NCBI GenBank assembly: GCA_037446115.1
Contig: JBBIJF010000018.1
Location: forward strand, 1 to 64,000
Length of the DNA stretch: 64,000 nt
Reading direction: 5' to 3'
From: JANWXD01 sp037446115
Lineage (GTDB): Bacteria > Acidobacteriota > Terriglobia > Bryobacterales > Bryobacteraceae
Shown: piece by piece, positions 10,888-19,418 of the stretch
How positions within the stretch are numbered: the stretch's first letter is position 1
How the letters are laid out: every line of letters starts with the position of its first letter
Notes under the pieces: generated by a model
Seen by the model: the letters and a program-made list of their open reading frames with translations, nothing else
Database searches by the model: none
Told to the model about the DNA's origin: nothing
Made by a program: the position numbers and the translations under genes

Positions 10888-11772
10888 ATGGGGCTTTGGC
10901 AAGGGCTGAGCCGGCTGCTCAAGGATCCTCCGCCGGAATTCGTCTTCGAGCTGTCGCCGGCCGGGATCGCGCTGGGGCGCACGGGCAAGCGCGTGGAGAC
11001 TTCCTGGCGCGCGCTCGATCCGGATGTGCTGGTGGTGTCGCCGGTGCGGGACAATGTGGTGCGCCCGGACGTGCTGGCGGCGCAGGTGCGGGAGCTCGTG
11101 CCGGGCAACGGCAGCCGCAAGCGGCGGCGCGCGGCGCTGATTCTGCCGGACTACAGCGTGCGGGTGCTGGTGCTGGATTTCGACGCGTTTCCTTCGGATC
11201 CGAAGGAGCAGGCGTCGCTGATCCGCTTCCGCCTGCGCAAGAGCCTGCCCTTCGATGTGGACGCCGCCGCGTCGAGCTTCCACGTGCAGCCGCCGGCGGG
11301 GCGCAAGGGCGCCGACGTGGTGGTGGCTGTGGCGCCGCTGGAGATCGTGGCGCGCTATGAGGCGCCGTTTCGCTCGCTGGGGTTCCAGGTGGGCTGGGTG
11401 ACGACGTCGGTGCTGGCGGCGCTGGAGCTGGTGCCGGCGACGGGGATCCGCCTGCTGGCGAAACGCAGCGGGGCGGTGCTGAGCCTGGCGGCGGCGGAAG
11501 GGGGGACGGTGCGGCTGCTGCGCACCATCGAGCTGGCCTCCGCAGAGGCGGCGGAGGCGCTTTCGCACCTGTATCCCACGGTGGCGTTCGTGGAGGATCA
11601 GATGGGAGCGCGGCCCGAGAGGCTGCACGTGTGCGGATTTTCGCCGCCGGCGTCGGTCCAGTTTGAGGCGGAACTGGGAATTCCGGTCGAGCCGCTGCGG
11701 TCGCGTTTCGGGAGCCCGGGGGAATCCAACGCCGGCCTGCTGGGGTATCTGGAGTCGCTGGAGGCGGCATGA
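10888..11772 (+). CDS. pilM: PilM/GspL-like actin-fold assembly protein
   Basis: A 294-residue protein in the position of pilM, immediately 3' of the ATPase gene and 5' of the pilN-like gene. The N-terminal part (FELSPAGIALG) fits the first strand pair of an FtsA/PilM-type fold, and a RKRRRAALILPDYSVRVLVLD segment follows, matching the family pattern. It lacks the strictly conserved phosphate loops of classical actin-fold enzymes and is divergent. The C-terminal half is variable. It probably forms the cytoplasmic ring that links the ATPase to the PilN/PilO inner-membrane complex. The call rests on synteny as much as on sequence. Confidence 0.75.
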   Translation: MGLWQGLSRLLKDPPPEFVFELSPAGIALGRTGKRVETSWRALDPDVLVVSPVRDNVVRPDVLAAQVRELVPGNGSRKRRRAALILPDYSVRVLVLDFDAFPSDPKEQASLIRFRLRKSLPFDVDAAASSFHVQPPAGRKGADVVVAVAPLEIVARYEAPFRSLGFQVGWVTTSVLAALELVPATGIRLLAKRSGAVLSLAAAEGGTVRLLRTIELASAEAAEALSHLYPTVAFVEDQMGARPERLHVCGFSPPASVQFEAELGIPVEPLRSRFGSPGESNAGLLGYLESLEAA

Positions 11773-12335
11773 GGGTGCCCATCAATCTGGCGAGCGAACC
11801 GTTCCGGCGCGACCGCCCGATGCTGTTTGCCTCGGCCGCGGCGGCCGTGCTGCTGAGTGCGTTGCTGGCGGCGATGGTGTGGCTGGCATGGTGGGAGCGG
11901 GGCGCGGCGGCCGAGACACGGGAGGCCATTGCACGGCTGGAGGCGCACCTGGCCCGGCTGAACGCCGAGCAGGCGCGCCTGGAGGCGACGCTCAGGCGGC
12001 CGGAAAACGCCGAGGTGATTGACAAGGTGGTCTTCCTCAACACGCTGCTGTACCGCAAGGGGATCAGCTGGACGAAGATTTTCGCCGATCTGGAGGAAGT
12101 GGTACCGCACAACGTGCGCCTGATCTCGGTGCGGCCGCAGGTGAGCGGGCAAAACGAGATCGTGCTGGACATGGTGGTGGGCGCGGCGTCGCAAGGGCCG
12201 GTGATCGAGATGCTGAAGCGGCTGGAAAGCTCTCCGGTGTTCGGCGCGACGGCGGTGCACAGCTCGCTGCCGCCGGCGCAAACGGAGCCGCTGTTCCGCT
12301 ACCGGATCAGTGTGAACTATGCACAGAAACTGTAG
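11769..12335 (+). CDS. pilN: PilN-like inner-membrane assembly protein
   Basis: A 188-residue bitopic protein with N-terminal MRVPINLASEPFRRDR, the NLA..PF motif typical of PilN by which it docks to PilM. A TM helix follows at about residues 18-40, then a coiled coil (41-75) and a periplasmic ferredoxin-like domain. It overlaps the pilM stop by 4 bases (ATGA). PilN heterodimerises with PilO to form the alignment complex in the inner membrane. Confidence 0.85.
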   Translation: MRVPINLASEPFRRDRPMLFASAAAAVLLSALLAAMVWLAWWERGAAAETREAIARLEAHLARLNAEQARLEATLRRPENAEVIDKVVFLNTLLYRKGISWTKIFADLEEVVPHNVRLISVRPQVSGQNEIVLDMVVGAASQGPVIEMLKRLESSPVFGATAVHSSLPPAQTEPLFRYRISVNYAQKL

Positions 12336-12407
12336 TGATACCGGGCGCCGGCGATTCCGGCAGGCGAGGGGCGCGAGCCCGGGGCCGCACAGCGGCGAGA
12401 GGAGGCG

Positions 12408-13004
12408 ATGAAACGAGCCGGCGGGCTGGCGGGCATGCGGAACCGGATCGCGAAGGATCCGCGCCTGGCGATGCGCCTGGTTGTCGGCGCGTTGCTGGCC
12501 GCCAACCTGGCGGCGGCGGTGGCGGTATTCCGGCCGATCGGCGGCTCCCCGGAGGTGCTCGAGCAGCGCCTGGCGCGCCTTCAGGCCGAGGTGCACCAGA
12601 AGGAGGAGAGGCTTTCCCGGCTGCGGGCGCTCGCGGCCACGGTGGAGAAGGCGCGCAGCGAGACCGACCGCTTCCTGCGGGATTATTTTCTGGACCGCCG
12701 CACGGCCTATTCCACCATCGTGGAGGAATTGACCTCGCTGGCGCAGAAGGCGGGGGTGCGGCCGAAAGGAGATTCCTACGTCAGCGAGCCGGTGGAAGGC
12801 AGCCAGACGCTGGAGATGCTGGTGATCACGGCGCATTACGAAGGCACGTACGCCGATCTGGTTCACTTTGTCAACCTGATTGATCGTTCGCCGCGTTTTT
12901 TGACGATTGATTCGCTGCAGGCGGCGCCCCAGCAGGCCACCGGGACGCTGAATATCAGCCTGAAGCTGAACGCGTTTGTGCGCAAAGGGGAGGCCTCGCA
13001 GTGA
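12408..13004 (+). CDS. pilO: PilO-like inner-membrane assembly protein
   Basis: A 198-residue bitopic protein with an N-terminal cytoplasmic stub, a TM helix at about residues 23-43, a coiled coil (50-90) and a PilO-type periplasmic domain. The line LVITAHYEGTYADLVHFVN is the conserved central strand and helix of the family, and LNISLKLNAFVRK ends it. A GAGAGGAGG ribosome binding site precedes the ATG. The 72-base gap from pilN is the longest within this cluster. The stop overlaps the GTG start of the next gene. Confidence 0.85.
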   Translation: MKRAGGLAGMRNRIAKDPRLAMRLVVGALLAANLAAAVAVFRPIGGSPEVLEQRLARLQAEVHQKEERLSRLRALAATVEKARSETDRFLRDYFLDRRTAYSTIVEELTSLAQKAGVRPKGDSYVSEPVEGSQTLEMLVITAHYEGTYADLVHFVNLIDRSPRFLTIDSLQAAPQQATGTLNISLKLNAFVRKGEASQ

Positions 13005-13696
13005 AGGTCGGTGCGGAGCCCAGGAAGGTTGCGATCCTGATCGGACTCGGGGTGGTGGCGGCTTATCTGGTCTCGAGGAATCTGTTCTCCGGAGCGGGGA
13101 CTGCGGCGGTGACGCCGCCGCGCGCGACTACGGCTCCGCCCGCGGTGACGCGCCTGGCGGAGAGCGGGCTGCCGGCGCCGCCGGAGCGGGAGGCGGACCG
13201 GGCGAGCCGGCGGTCGCTCGAAGAGTTCCGGCCCTCGCTGCGCCTGCGGCGCACTGGGGAGGCGCGGGACCTGAGCGCGATTGATCCGCGGCTGCGGCTG
13301 GATCTGCTGGCCCGGCTCCAGCAGGTTCAGCTGGAGGGCGGCGATCGCAGCCTGTTTGATTTCGGCGCTGCGCCGCTGCCAAAGAAGCCCGAGCCGAAGA
13401 TTCTTCCGAAGGAGCCGGTTGCCGAAGCTCCGCCGGCAGAGGCGCGGCCGCGGGAGGAAGCACGCACGCCGCCTCCGCCGCCCATCCCGCTGCGGTATTA
13501 CGGTTTCACGATGTCGGGGCGGCAGGGCCCGCGGCGGGCGTTTTTCCTGGACGGCGAAGACATTTACGTGGCCTCCGAGGGAGAGATCGTCAAGAAGCGC
13601 TACAGGATCGTGCGTATCGGCATTACGGCTGCGGTGGTGGAGGACATGGAGAGCAAGAGTCAGCAGACGCTGCCGCTGGTGGCGGAGGCGGGCTGA
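13001..13696 (+). CDS. PilP/GspC-position membrane-anchored periplasmic protein
   Basis: A 231-residue protein of uncertain family. It starts at the GTG overlapping the PilO-like stop. It has an N-terminal TM anchor (about 9-25), a Pro-rich periplasmic linker, and a small C-terminal beta domain beginning at LRYYGFTMSGRQGPRRAFFL and containing EDIYVASEGEIVKKRYRI. That C-terminal pattern (a Y-G-x-x product, then an SGEVV-like strand, then a 'ryriv' strand) resembles the HR domain of PilP/GspC, which contacts the secretin. Together with its position after pilO, a PilP or GspC analogue is the best guess. No secretin gene is nearby. Confidence 0.55.
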   Translation: MKVGAEPRKVAILIGLGVVAAYLVSRNLFSGAGTAAVTPPRATTAPPAVTRLAESGLPAPPEREADRASRRSLEEFRPSLRLRRTGEARDLSAIDPRLRLDLLARLQQVQLEGGDRSLFDFGAAPLPKKPEPKILPKEPVAEAPPAEARPREEARTPPPPPIPLRYYGFTMSGRQGPRRAFFLDGEDIYVASEGEIVKKRYRIVRIGITAAVVEDMESKSQQTLPLVAEAG

Positions 13697-13757
13697 GGCG
13701 GGGGGTCGGTCCCACTCGCGCGACCGGCGGCCGGGGGAGGACAATCGAGGAAGGCAG

Positions 13758-15116
13758 ATGGAAACGCGCCGCGAGGAGGAAAAAGGCTACGCGCTGCTGT
13801 TCGTGTTTCTGCTGGCCGCCCTGGTGGCGATCACGCTGTACACGGAAATGCCGCGGGTGGCCTTCGAACGGCAGCGGGAGCTGGAGCAGGAACTGATTGA
13901 TCGCGGCGAGCAGTACCGGCGGGCGATCCAGCTGTACTTCCGGCAGTTCCGGCGCTATCCGCCGAACCTGGAGGCATTGGAGAACACCAACAACATGCGC
14001 TTCCTGCGCCGGCGCTACAAGGATCCGATGACGGGAGAAAGCGAGTGGCGGCTGATCCGCGTCGGTCCGGGAGGCGTACTGACGGACTCGCTCGTACGGA
14101 AGAGTTTGCAGACCGAAAAGCTGGCGAGCACGAATCAGTTCATCACGGAGCTGCAGTCCATCGGAGCGACGGGCGCAGGGCAAGGCTCGACTCCGGCGCC
14201 CCTGGCGGCGATCGCCGTGCGCCGCGCTGCCGAAGCCGCCTCCGGCACGGGCGGGACGACGCAGGGAGAAACGCCGGCGAGCGAGGGGGAGAGCGGCGCG
14301 GAGGAGCCGCAGCCGGCAGGGGCGGGAGCGATGCCGCCACCGGGCCCGGAAGCGCCTCCGGGTCCCGAACAAACGGGCGCGCCCGGGCCGGTGCCCTTCA
14401 TTCCATTGCCGCCGGGAACGCAGCCCGGGCAGGTCGCGCCGGGGCAGCCGGGTGTGGGTGGTCCGATCCCGGTGGCGCCTCCGGTGACGCCTTTCCCGCA
14501 GCCGCGGCCGGAACGGGAGCCCGGCGCCGTGCAGCCTCCGGTGCCTGTACCGGGGCTTCCCGCGCCGTACACGCAGCCGATCTCACCCGGGGGTCAGGTT
14601 GTGGCGCCGGGGGTGAGTCCCGTGCCAGCGCCCGGAGGGGTTGTGACGCAGCCTGCCACAAGTCCGGTGCCGGGCGTGGGAGCGGTGCCGCCGGGCCAGA
14701 ATCCTGCGGCGGAGCTGCTGCGCCGTATTCTGACCTCTCCGAACCCTCGCGGGTTGGCCGGGTTGCAACAACCGGCGGCGCAGCCGCAGGCCGGATTCAC
14801 TCTTCAGCCCGGCATCGCCGGCGTGGCCACCAAGGCCGAGGCGGAAGGGATCAAGGTGTACAACGAGCGGACCAAATACAACGAGTGGGAGTTCATTTAC
14901 GACTTCAGTCAGGACGCAGCCATAGTCCGGCAGCTGACCCAGGGCGCGCCGGGTCAGCCGGGAGCTCCGGGACAGGCGGGGAGTCCCGGGCAGGCGGTTC
15001 CGCCGGGGGTGCAACCGGGGCCGGGCCAGCAAGCGCAACCCCCAGGCACACAGCCGGCACCGGGCTTTGGGCTCCCGCCGGGGCCGGTGCCGCGGTCGGG
15101 GCCCGGGAGGAGGTGA
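13758..15116 (+). CDS. GspK/pseudopilin-like protein with long Pro/Gly-rich tail
   Basis: A 452-residue protein. Its N terminus (EEEKGYALLFVFLLAALV) resembles a minor pseudopilin of the GspK type: a charged leader, a Gly before the cleavage point, then ALL without the Glu at +5 found in major pilins. The hydrophobic helix (10-28) is followed by an amphipathic coil and a short pseudopilin-like domain with the phrases RRYPPNLEAL and YKDPMTGESEW. Residues about 145-390 are a low-complexity Pro/Gly/Ala tract, followed by a short conserved-looking block (IKVYNERTKYNEWEFIYD) and another PG-rich tail. The start ATG at 13758 has an upstream GAGGAAGG. Upstream in-frame sequence is shadow. Processing would need a prepilin peptidase encoded elsewhere. 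Confidence 0.7.
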   Translation: METRREEEKGYALLFVFLLAALVAITLYTEMPRVAFERQRELEQELIDRGEQYRRAIQLYFRQFRRYPPNLEALENTNNMRFLRRRYKDPMTGESEWRLIRVGPGGVLTDSLVRKSLQTEKLASTNQFITELQSIGATGAGQGSTPAPLAAIAVRRAAEAASGTGGTTQGETPASEGESGAEEPQPAGAGAMPPPGPEAPPGPEQTGAPGPVPFIPLPPGTQPGQVAPGQPGVGGPIPVAPPVTPFPQPRPEREPGAVQPPVPVPGLPAPYTQPISPGGQVVAPGVSPVPAPGGVVTQPATSPVPGVGAVPPGQNPAAELLRRILTSPNPRGLAGLQQPAAQPQAGFTLQPGIAGVATKAEAEGIKVYNERTKYNEWEFIYDFSQDAAIVRQLTQGAPGQPGAPGQAGSPGQAVPPGVQPGPGQQAQPPGTQPAPGFGLPPGPVPRSGPGRR

Positions 15117-15134
15117 GGCGGGTGTGAACGCCGC

Positions 15135-16016
15135 TCAGCCGGCCACGCGCGGGCGTGTTGCGGCGAGCGCCGCGAGCGCCACCGCGACCCCGGCGAGGGC
15201 GTCTACGAGATAGTGGTAGCGCCCGTAGACCGTCGCTAGTGCGATCAAGAGCGCCAACACCATCAGAAAGCGCCAGGCCCAGGGCTTCTCCGGCAGCAGG
15301 CGCCGCATGGCCAGCGCTGCAGAGAACGCGCCTGAGACGTGAGCGCTCGGGAACACGCTGGTGTGGATGCCCCAGCCGCCCAGCAGCCAGAGATTGAAGC
15401 TGCGGAACGGGGTCGTGAAACTGGGCAGGTCTTCGTTGGGGAAAACGGTTCGTGGGGGTTCGGAAGGAAAGTAAGGAAACAGGGCGTAGGCTCCGACCAC
15501 GGCCAGCACGAAGACGGAGAGAAATCCGGCGGCGCGGCCGCGCCAGCGGTAGAGATACAAGACCGCAAGCGAAAAGTGGGGGATGACGTAGACGAGGGAG
15601 TAAGCGATCTCGAGCAAGGACGGCACCACGGGTCCCAGGATCTCGACGGCGGCGCGCACCTTCAGGTCGTAGAGGAACACGCGGTCCCAGACGACCCAGG
15701 CACGCTCCAGTTCGTAGGTGTGGCGGCTGGGCGCAAACCATCCCATCTCGCGGTAGGCCAGCAGGACCAAAGGCAGGGGAAACCAGTCCCGGACGATGGA
15801 GAGGAACTTCCGGCGGCGCAGTGCGTCGGCATAGGCCAGCAGGAAGATGCCGGCGAGGACGGTGACGTTGACGACGAACACGGTCCGGGGCACGGACGCC
15901 CGCACAGGGAGCAACTGGGAGACGGCGATGGCGTAAAGGAAGTAAACGACCAGGACGGCTTCCGAAAAGCGCAGCAGGCGCATTGGGGTAGAGTAAAGGA
16001 GAACCCAAAATACCAT
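15135..16016 (-). CDS. PAP2-family membrane phosphatase/transferase (Aur1-like)
   Basis: A protein of about 293 residues with roughly six hydrophobic segments. The PAP2 active-site motifs are visible in the C-terminal half: SVFPSAHVSGAF and YGRYHYLVDALAG, which supply the catalytic histidines. The arrangement resembles the inositolphosphotransferase/Aur1-type PAP2 group (DUF5933-like). These enzymes remove or transfer lipid-linked phosphate in the membrane; the actual substrate is unknown. The start is uncertain. The ATG at 16016 was chosen. An ATG at 15983 and a GTG at 16082 are also in frame, and the last overlaps the divergent Gfo/Idh gene. None has a clear ribosome binding site. Confidence 0.8.
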   Translation of the reverse strand: MVFWVLLYSTPMRLLRFSEAVLVVYFLYAIAVSQLLPVRASVPRTVFVVNVTVLAGIFLLAYADALRRRKFLSIVRDWFPLPLVLLAYREMGWFAPSRHTYELERAWVVWDRVFLYDLKVRAAVEILGPVVPSLLEIAYSLVYVIPHFSLAVLYLYRWRGRAAGFLSVFVLAVVGAYALFPYFPSEPPRTVFPNEDLPSFTTPFRSFNLWLLGGWGIHTSVFPSAHVSGAFSAALAMRRLLPEKPWAWRFLMVLALLIALATVYGRYHYLVDALAGVAVALAALAATRPRVAG

Positions 16017-16069
16017 GAAAGCCGCGGGGCGGCCGGTTTGTCCGTCCGAGCGGCGGTTGCGAGCAGACG

Positions 16070-17407
16070 ATGAAAGCGACACGACGACAGTTTTTGCAGT
16101 CAGCCGGCGCCGGGCTGGCGGCGGCGCAAGGTCCGGAGGCGGCTTCGAAAATCGCGGCCAACGACACCATACAGGTAGCGCTGATCGGTGCGGGCGGGAT
16201 GGGTTTCGGCGACGCGCGCATGGCGGGTTCGCTTCCAGGTGTGAAGCTGGTGGCGGCGTGCGATCTGTACGACGGCCGGCTCAAGCGGGCCCGCGAGGTT
16301 TTCGGCAGCGACATCGCCGTGACCCGGGACTACCGGGAGGTGCTGGCGCGGCGCGATGTGGATGCGGTGATCATCGCCACGCCGGACCACTGGCACTTCC
16401 AGATCGCCGCCGATGCGCTGGCGGCGGGCAAAGACGTGTATCTGGAAAAGCCGATGGTGCAGAAGATCGAGCAGGGCAAGCCGCTGATTGACGCCGCGGC
16501 GCGCAGCGGGCGGATCCTTCAAGTGGGCAGCCAGTACGTGAGCTCGGTCATCTATCACAAGACGCGCGAGCTGATCCGGGCGGGGGCCATCGGGCAGGTG
16601 AACATGGTGGAGGCGTGGCTGGACCGCAACACGGCGATCGGCGCCTGGCAGTACTCGATCCCGCCGGATGCGTCGCCGGAGACGGTGGACTGGGAGCGGT
16701 TCCTGGGCCCGGCGCCGAGACGGCCGTTCGATCCGGTGCGCTTCTTCCGCTGGCGCAACTACCGGGATTACGGAACGGGGGTTGCGGGCGATCTGTTCGT
16801 GCATCTGCTGAGCGGCCTGCACGTGGCCCTCGATTCGCCGGGACCGACGCGCGTGTTCGCCACGGGCGGGCTCCGGTACTGGAAGGACGGGCGGGACGTG
16901 CCGGACGTGATGCTGGCCCTGCTCGACTATCCGGCGACGGAGGCGCATCCGGAGTTCACGCTGGCGCTGCGGGTCAATTTCAAGAGCGGCGTTTCCGGCG
17001 AGCAGTTCGGGTTCCGCTTTGTGGGCAGCGAGGGGACGATCCGCGCCGGGGCCTCGGTGGTGCTTTCCAAGACGCCGCCCGAGGCCGAGCCGGGGTACAT
17101 GATTGACACGTTTCCGCAGGCCGTGCAGCAAGAGTTTCTGCGCCAGTACCGGCAGAAGTACCCGGAGCGCCCCGTGACCGCGGACGGGTTGCGCCCGGAC
17201 GAAGAGCAGGTCTTTACGCCGCCGCGCGGCTACAACGCGCACGTGGAGCATCACAAGAACTTCATCGCTGCAGTGCGCAGCCGCAAACCGGTGGTGGAAG
17301 ATGCGGCCTTCGGCTTCCGGGCGGCGGGACCTGCACTGTTGTGCCTGGTGAGTTTCTTCGAGCAGCGCATCTGCCGGTGGGATCCGCGGCAGATGACTGC
17401 GAGCTAA
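16070..17407 (+). CDS. Gfo/Idh/MocA family oxidoreductase with Tat-like signal
   Basis: A 445-residue NAD(P)-dependent sugar oxidoreductase-like protein. The N terminus TRRQFLQSAGAGLAAAQ is a twin-arginine export signal, so it probably works in the periplasm with a tightly bound cofactor. The Rossmann motif is ALIGAGGMGFGDARMAG, followed by ATPDHWHFQIAADAL and the EKPM motif that carries the active-site lysine. The C-terminal part is a Gfo/Idh substrate domain. Exported Gfo/Idh proteins of this kind oxidise, isomerise or hydrate sugars through a bound NAD. The gene lies 15 bases upstream of the GH127 gene, in an apparent operon with threonine synthase further on. Confidence 0.9.
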   Translation: MKATRRQFLQSAGAGLAAAQGPEAASKIAANDTIQVALIGAGGMGFGDARMAGSLPGVKLVAACDLYDGRLKRAREVFGSDIAVTRDYREVLARRDVDAVIIATPDHWHFQIAADALAAGKDVYLEKPMVQKIEQGKPLIDAAARSGRILQVGSQYVSSVIYHKTRELIRAGAIGQVNMVEAWLDRNTAIGAWQYSIPPDASPETVDWERFLGPAPRRPFDPVRFFRWRNYRDYGTGVAGDLFVHLLSGLHVALDSPGPTRVFATGGLRYWKDGRDVPDVMLALLDYPATEAHPEFTLALRVNFKSGVSGEQFGFRFVGSEGTIRAGASVVLSKTPPEAEPGYMIDTFPQAVQQEFLRQYRQKYPERPVTADGLRPDEEQVFTPPRGYNAHVEHHKNFIAAVRSRKPVVEDAAFGFRAAGPALLCLVSFFEQRICRWDPRQMTAS

Positions 17408-17422
17408 CCACGGAGGAATCGG

Positions 17423-19396
17423 ATGCGGAGCGCTAGGCTTTGGAGTTGTGTCTTCTTGGTCGCGCTGAGCGCGAGCGGGCAGCAAGGCGATCCGCGGGAG
17501 GCGGGGGTGCTTGATCTGCGCCAGTCTCCGCACGCCAGGCTGCGCAACGTGCCCGTGCGGGCGGTGACGATTCGCGACGGGTTCTGGTCGGCGCGGCAAA
17601 GGGTGAATGCGGAGCGGAGCATCCCCACGCTGCTCGATCTACTGGAAGAGCACGGGGTGCTCGACAACTTCCGGCGCCTGAGCGGGCGCAAAGCGGCGCC
17701 GCGGCGGGGCCCGCTGTACACCGACTCGGACATTTACAAATGGCTGGAGGCGGCCGCCTTCGTGCTTCAGTCCGGAGACCGTCCGGAGCTGCGGGCGAAA
17801 GTGGACCGCGTCGTGGAGGAGATCCTGGCGGCGCAGGAGCCGAGCGGCTATCTGAACACCTACTACGTGGACGAGCGCAAGGCGCTGCGCTTCACCGAGG
17901 TGACGCGGGGCCACGAAACCTACTGCCTCGGGCACCTGCTTCAAGCCGCCATCGCGCTCTACCGCGGCAGCGGCGACCGGCGGCTTCTGGATGCCGGCAT
18001 CCGGTTCGTCAACTACCTGATGGACAATTTCGGCCGCACCAAACGGCCGCTGTCTTCCGATCACCCGGAGATCGAGCTGGCGCTGGTGGAACTGTACCGC
18101 ACCACCGGCGAGCGGCGGTATCTGGAGTTTGCGGCGTATTTTCTCGAAGGCGACGGCGAACGCTTGAAGCTCACACCGCGCGACATCGTCTATTTGTTCA
18201 GCGGCAAGCCGTTTACCGAGCGCACCAAACTGGAGGGCCATGCCGTGCGGGCCATGTACGCCTCGAGCGGAGCGACAGACTACTACCTGGAGACCGGTGA
18301 GGAGGCCTACTGGAAGACGCTCGAACGGCTCTGGGAGGACATGACGCGGCGGAAGATGTACATCACGGGCGGCGTGGGCTCGCGGGCGGTGGGGGAGGCG
18401 TTCGGCGAGCCGTACGAGCTGCCCAATCAGCTGGCGTATACGGAAAGCTGCGCGGCCATCGGCAATCTGATGTGGAACTGGCGCATGCTGGCCGCCACGG
18501 GGGAGGCCCGGTTTGCGGACGTGCTGGAGCGGGCTTTGTATAACGGCGTTAACTCGGGCATGTCGCTCGACGGGACGCTGTATTGCTACCGCAATCCGCT
18601 GGAACTGGTGGGCAATCGCGAGGACAGGATCCGCAATCCGTGGTATTCGACCACCTGCTGCCCGCCGAATCTGGAGCGGATTCTGGCGTCCCTTTCGGGT
18701 TACTTTTACAGCACGAGCCGGGAGGGGCTTTACGTCCACCTGTACGACAACAATGAACTGGACTGGCGGCTGGAGAACGGCGTCGCCCTGCGCCTGCGCC
18801 AGACGACGCGCTATCCGTGGGACGGCAAGGTGCGCATCGAGGTTGAACCTGCCTCCGCAACCGAGTTCACGCTGTTTGTGCGGATTCCGTCCTGGAGCCG
18901 GCGGACGCCGGTGACGGTGAACGGCGCAGCGGTGGGGCCGGCGCAACCGGGAACGTATCTGGCGTTGCGGCGGACCTGGAAGCCGGGTGATGCCGTGACG
19001 CTCGACTTCGAGGTGACGCCGCGTCTGACCGCGCCCAATCCGCGGGTGCGGGACAGCTTTGGGCGGGTGGCGGTCGAGCGAGGTCCGCTCGTGTACGCCA
19101 TGGAGGAAATTGACCAGAAGGGCGCCGGCTCGCTCTTCGATCTGTACCTGGATCTTCAGGGAGGCCGGTCGGGGTTCCAGGAAGCCTACGCGGCGGACAA
19201 GCTCGGCGGCATCGTGGAGCTGCGGCATGCCGGGCTGGAAGCCGAGCCGCCCTCCGCCACGCGTCCGCTCTACGAGCCGTTTCGAGCGGGCGAGAAAGTG
19301 CGCGGGCGCCCGCGCGAGCTGGTGCTGATTCCGTATTACGCCTTCGCCAATCGCGAGCCGACGGCGATGGCGGTGTGGATTCCCTACGATCGCTAA
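17423..19396 (+). CDS. GH127 family glycoside hydrolase (beta-L-arabinofuranosidase type), exported
   Basis: A 657-residue enzyme of the DUF1680/GH127 family, with a signal peptide (about residues 1-19, ending near ALSASGQQ) and the (alpha/alpha)6 barrel plus C-terminal beta domains. Residues that by analogy with the characterised HypBA1 enzyme bind zinc and act in catalysis are present: E341 and C343 in TESCAAIGN, and the adjacent C412-C413 in TTCCPPNLER, one of which would be the cysteine nucleophile. A GAGGAAT sequence precedes the ATG. GH127 enzymes release L-arabinofuranose, or other sugars in subfamilies, from plant glycans and glycoproteins. The family is broad, so the exact substrate is not certain. 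Confidence 0.9.
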   Translation: MRSARLWSCVFLVALSASGQQGDPREAGVLDLRQSPHARLRNVPVRAVTIRDGFWSARQRVNAERSIPTLLDLLEEHGVLDNFRRLSGRKAAPRRGPLYTDSDIYKWLEAAAFVLQSGDRPELRAKVDRVVEEILAAQEPSGYLNTYYVDERKALRFTEVTRGHETYCLGHLLQAAIALYRGSGDRRLLDAGIRFVNYLMDNFGRTKRPLSSDHPEIELALVELYRTTGERRYLEFAAYFLEGDGERLKLTPRDIVYLFSGKPFTERTKLEGHAVRAMYASSGATDYYLETGEEAYWKTLERLWEDMTRRKMYITGGVGSRAVGEAFGEPYELPNQLAYTESCAAIGNLMWNWRMLAATGEARFADVLERALYNGVNSGMSLDGTLYCYRNPLELVGNREDRIRNPWYSTTCCPPNLERILASLSGYFYSTSREGLYVHLYDNNELDWRLENGVALRLRQTTRYPWDGKVRIEVEPASATEFTLFVRIPSWSRRTPVTVNGAAVGPAQPGTYLALRRTWKPGDAVTLDFEVTPRLTAPNPRVRDSFGRVAVERGPLVYAMEEIDQKGAGSLFDLYLDLQGGRSGFQEAYAADKLGGIVELRHAGLEAEPPSATRPLYEPFRAGEKVRGRPRELVLIPYYAFANREPTAMAVWIPYDR

Positions 19397-19418
19397 AGAC
19401 CGCCTGGACGAAGAGTCC

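Noticed and set aside
13281..13757. 5' extension of the pseudopilin-like gene
   Set aside because: This part overlaps the PilP-like gene in another frame; the ATG at 13758 has a ribosome binding site and begins the hydrophobic helix.
17639..19228. Long minus-strand frame opposite the GH127 gene
   Set aside because: Antisense to a well-supported enzyme with catalytic cysteines; its composition is typical of shadow frames.
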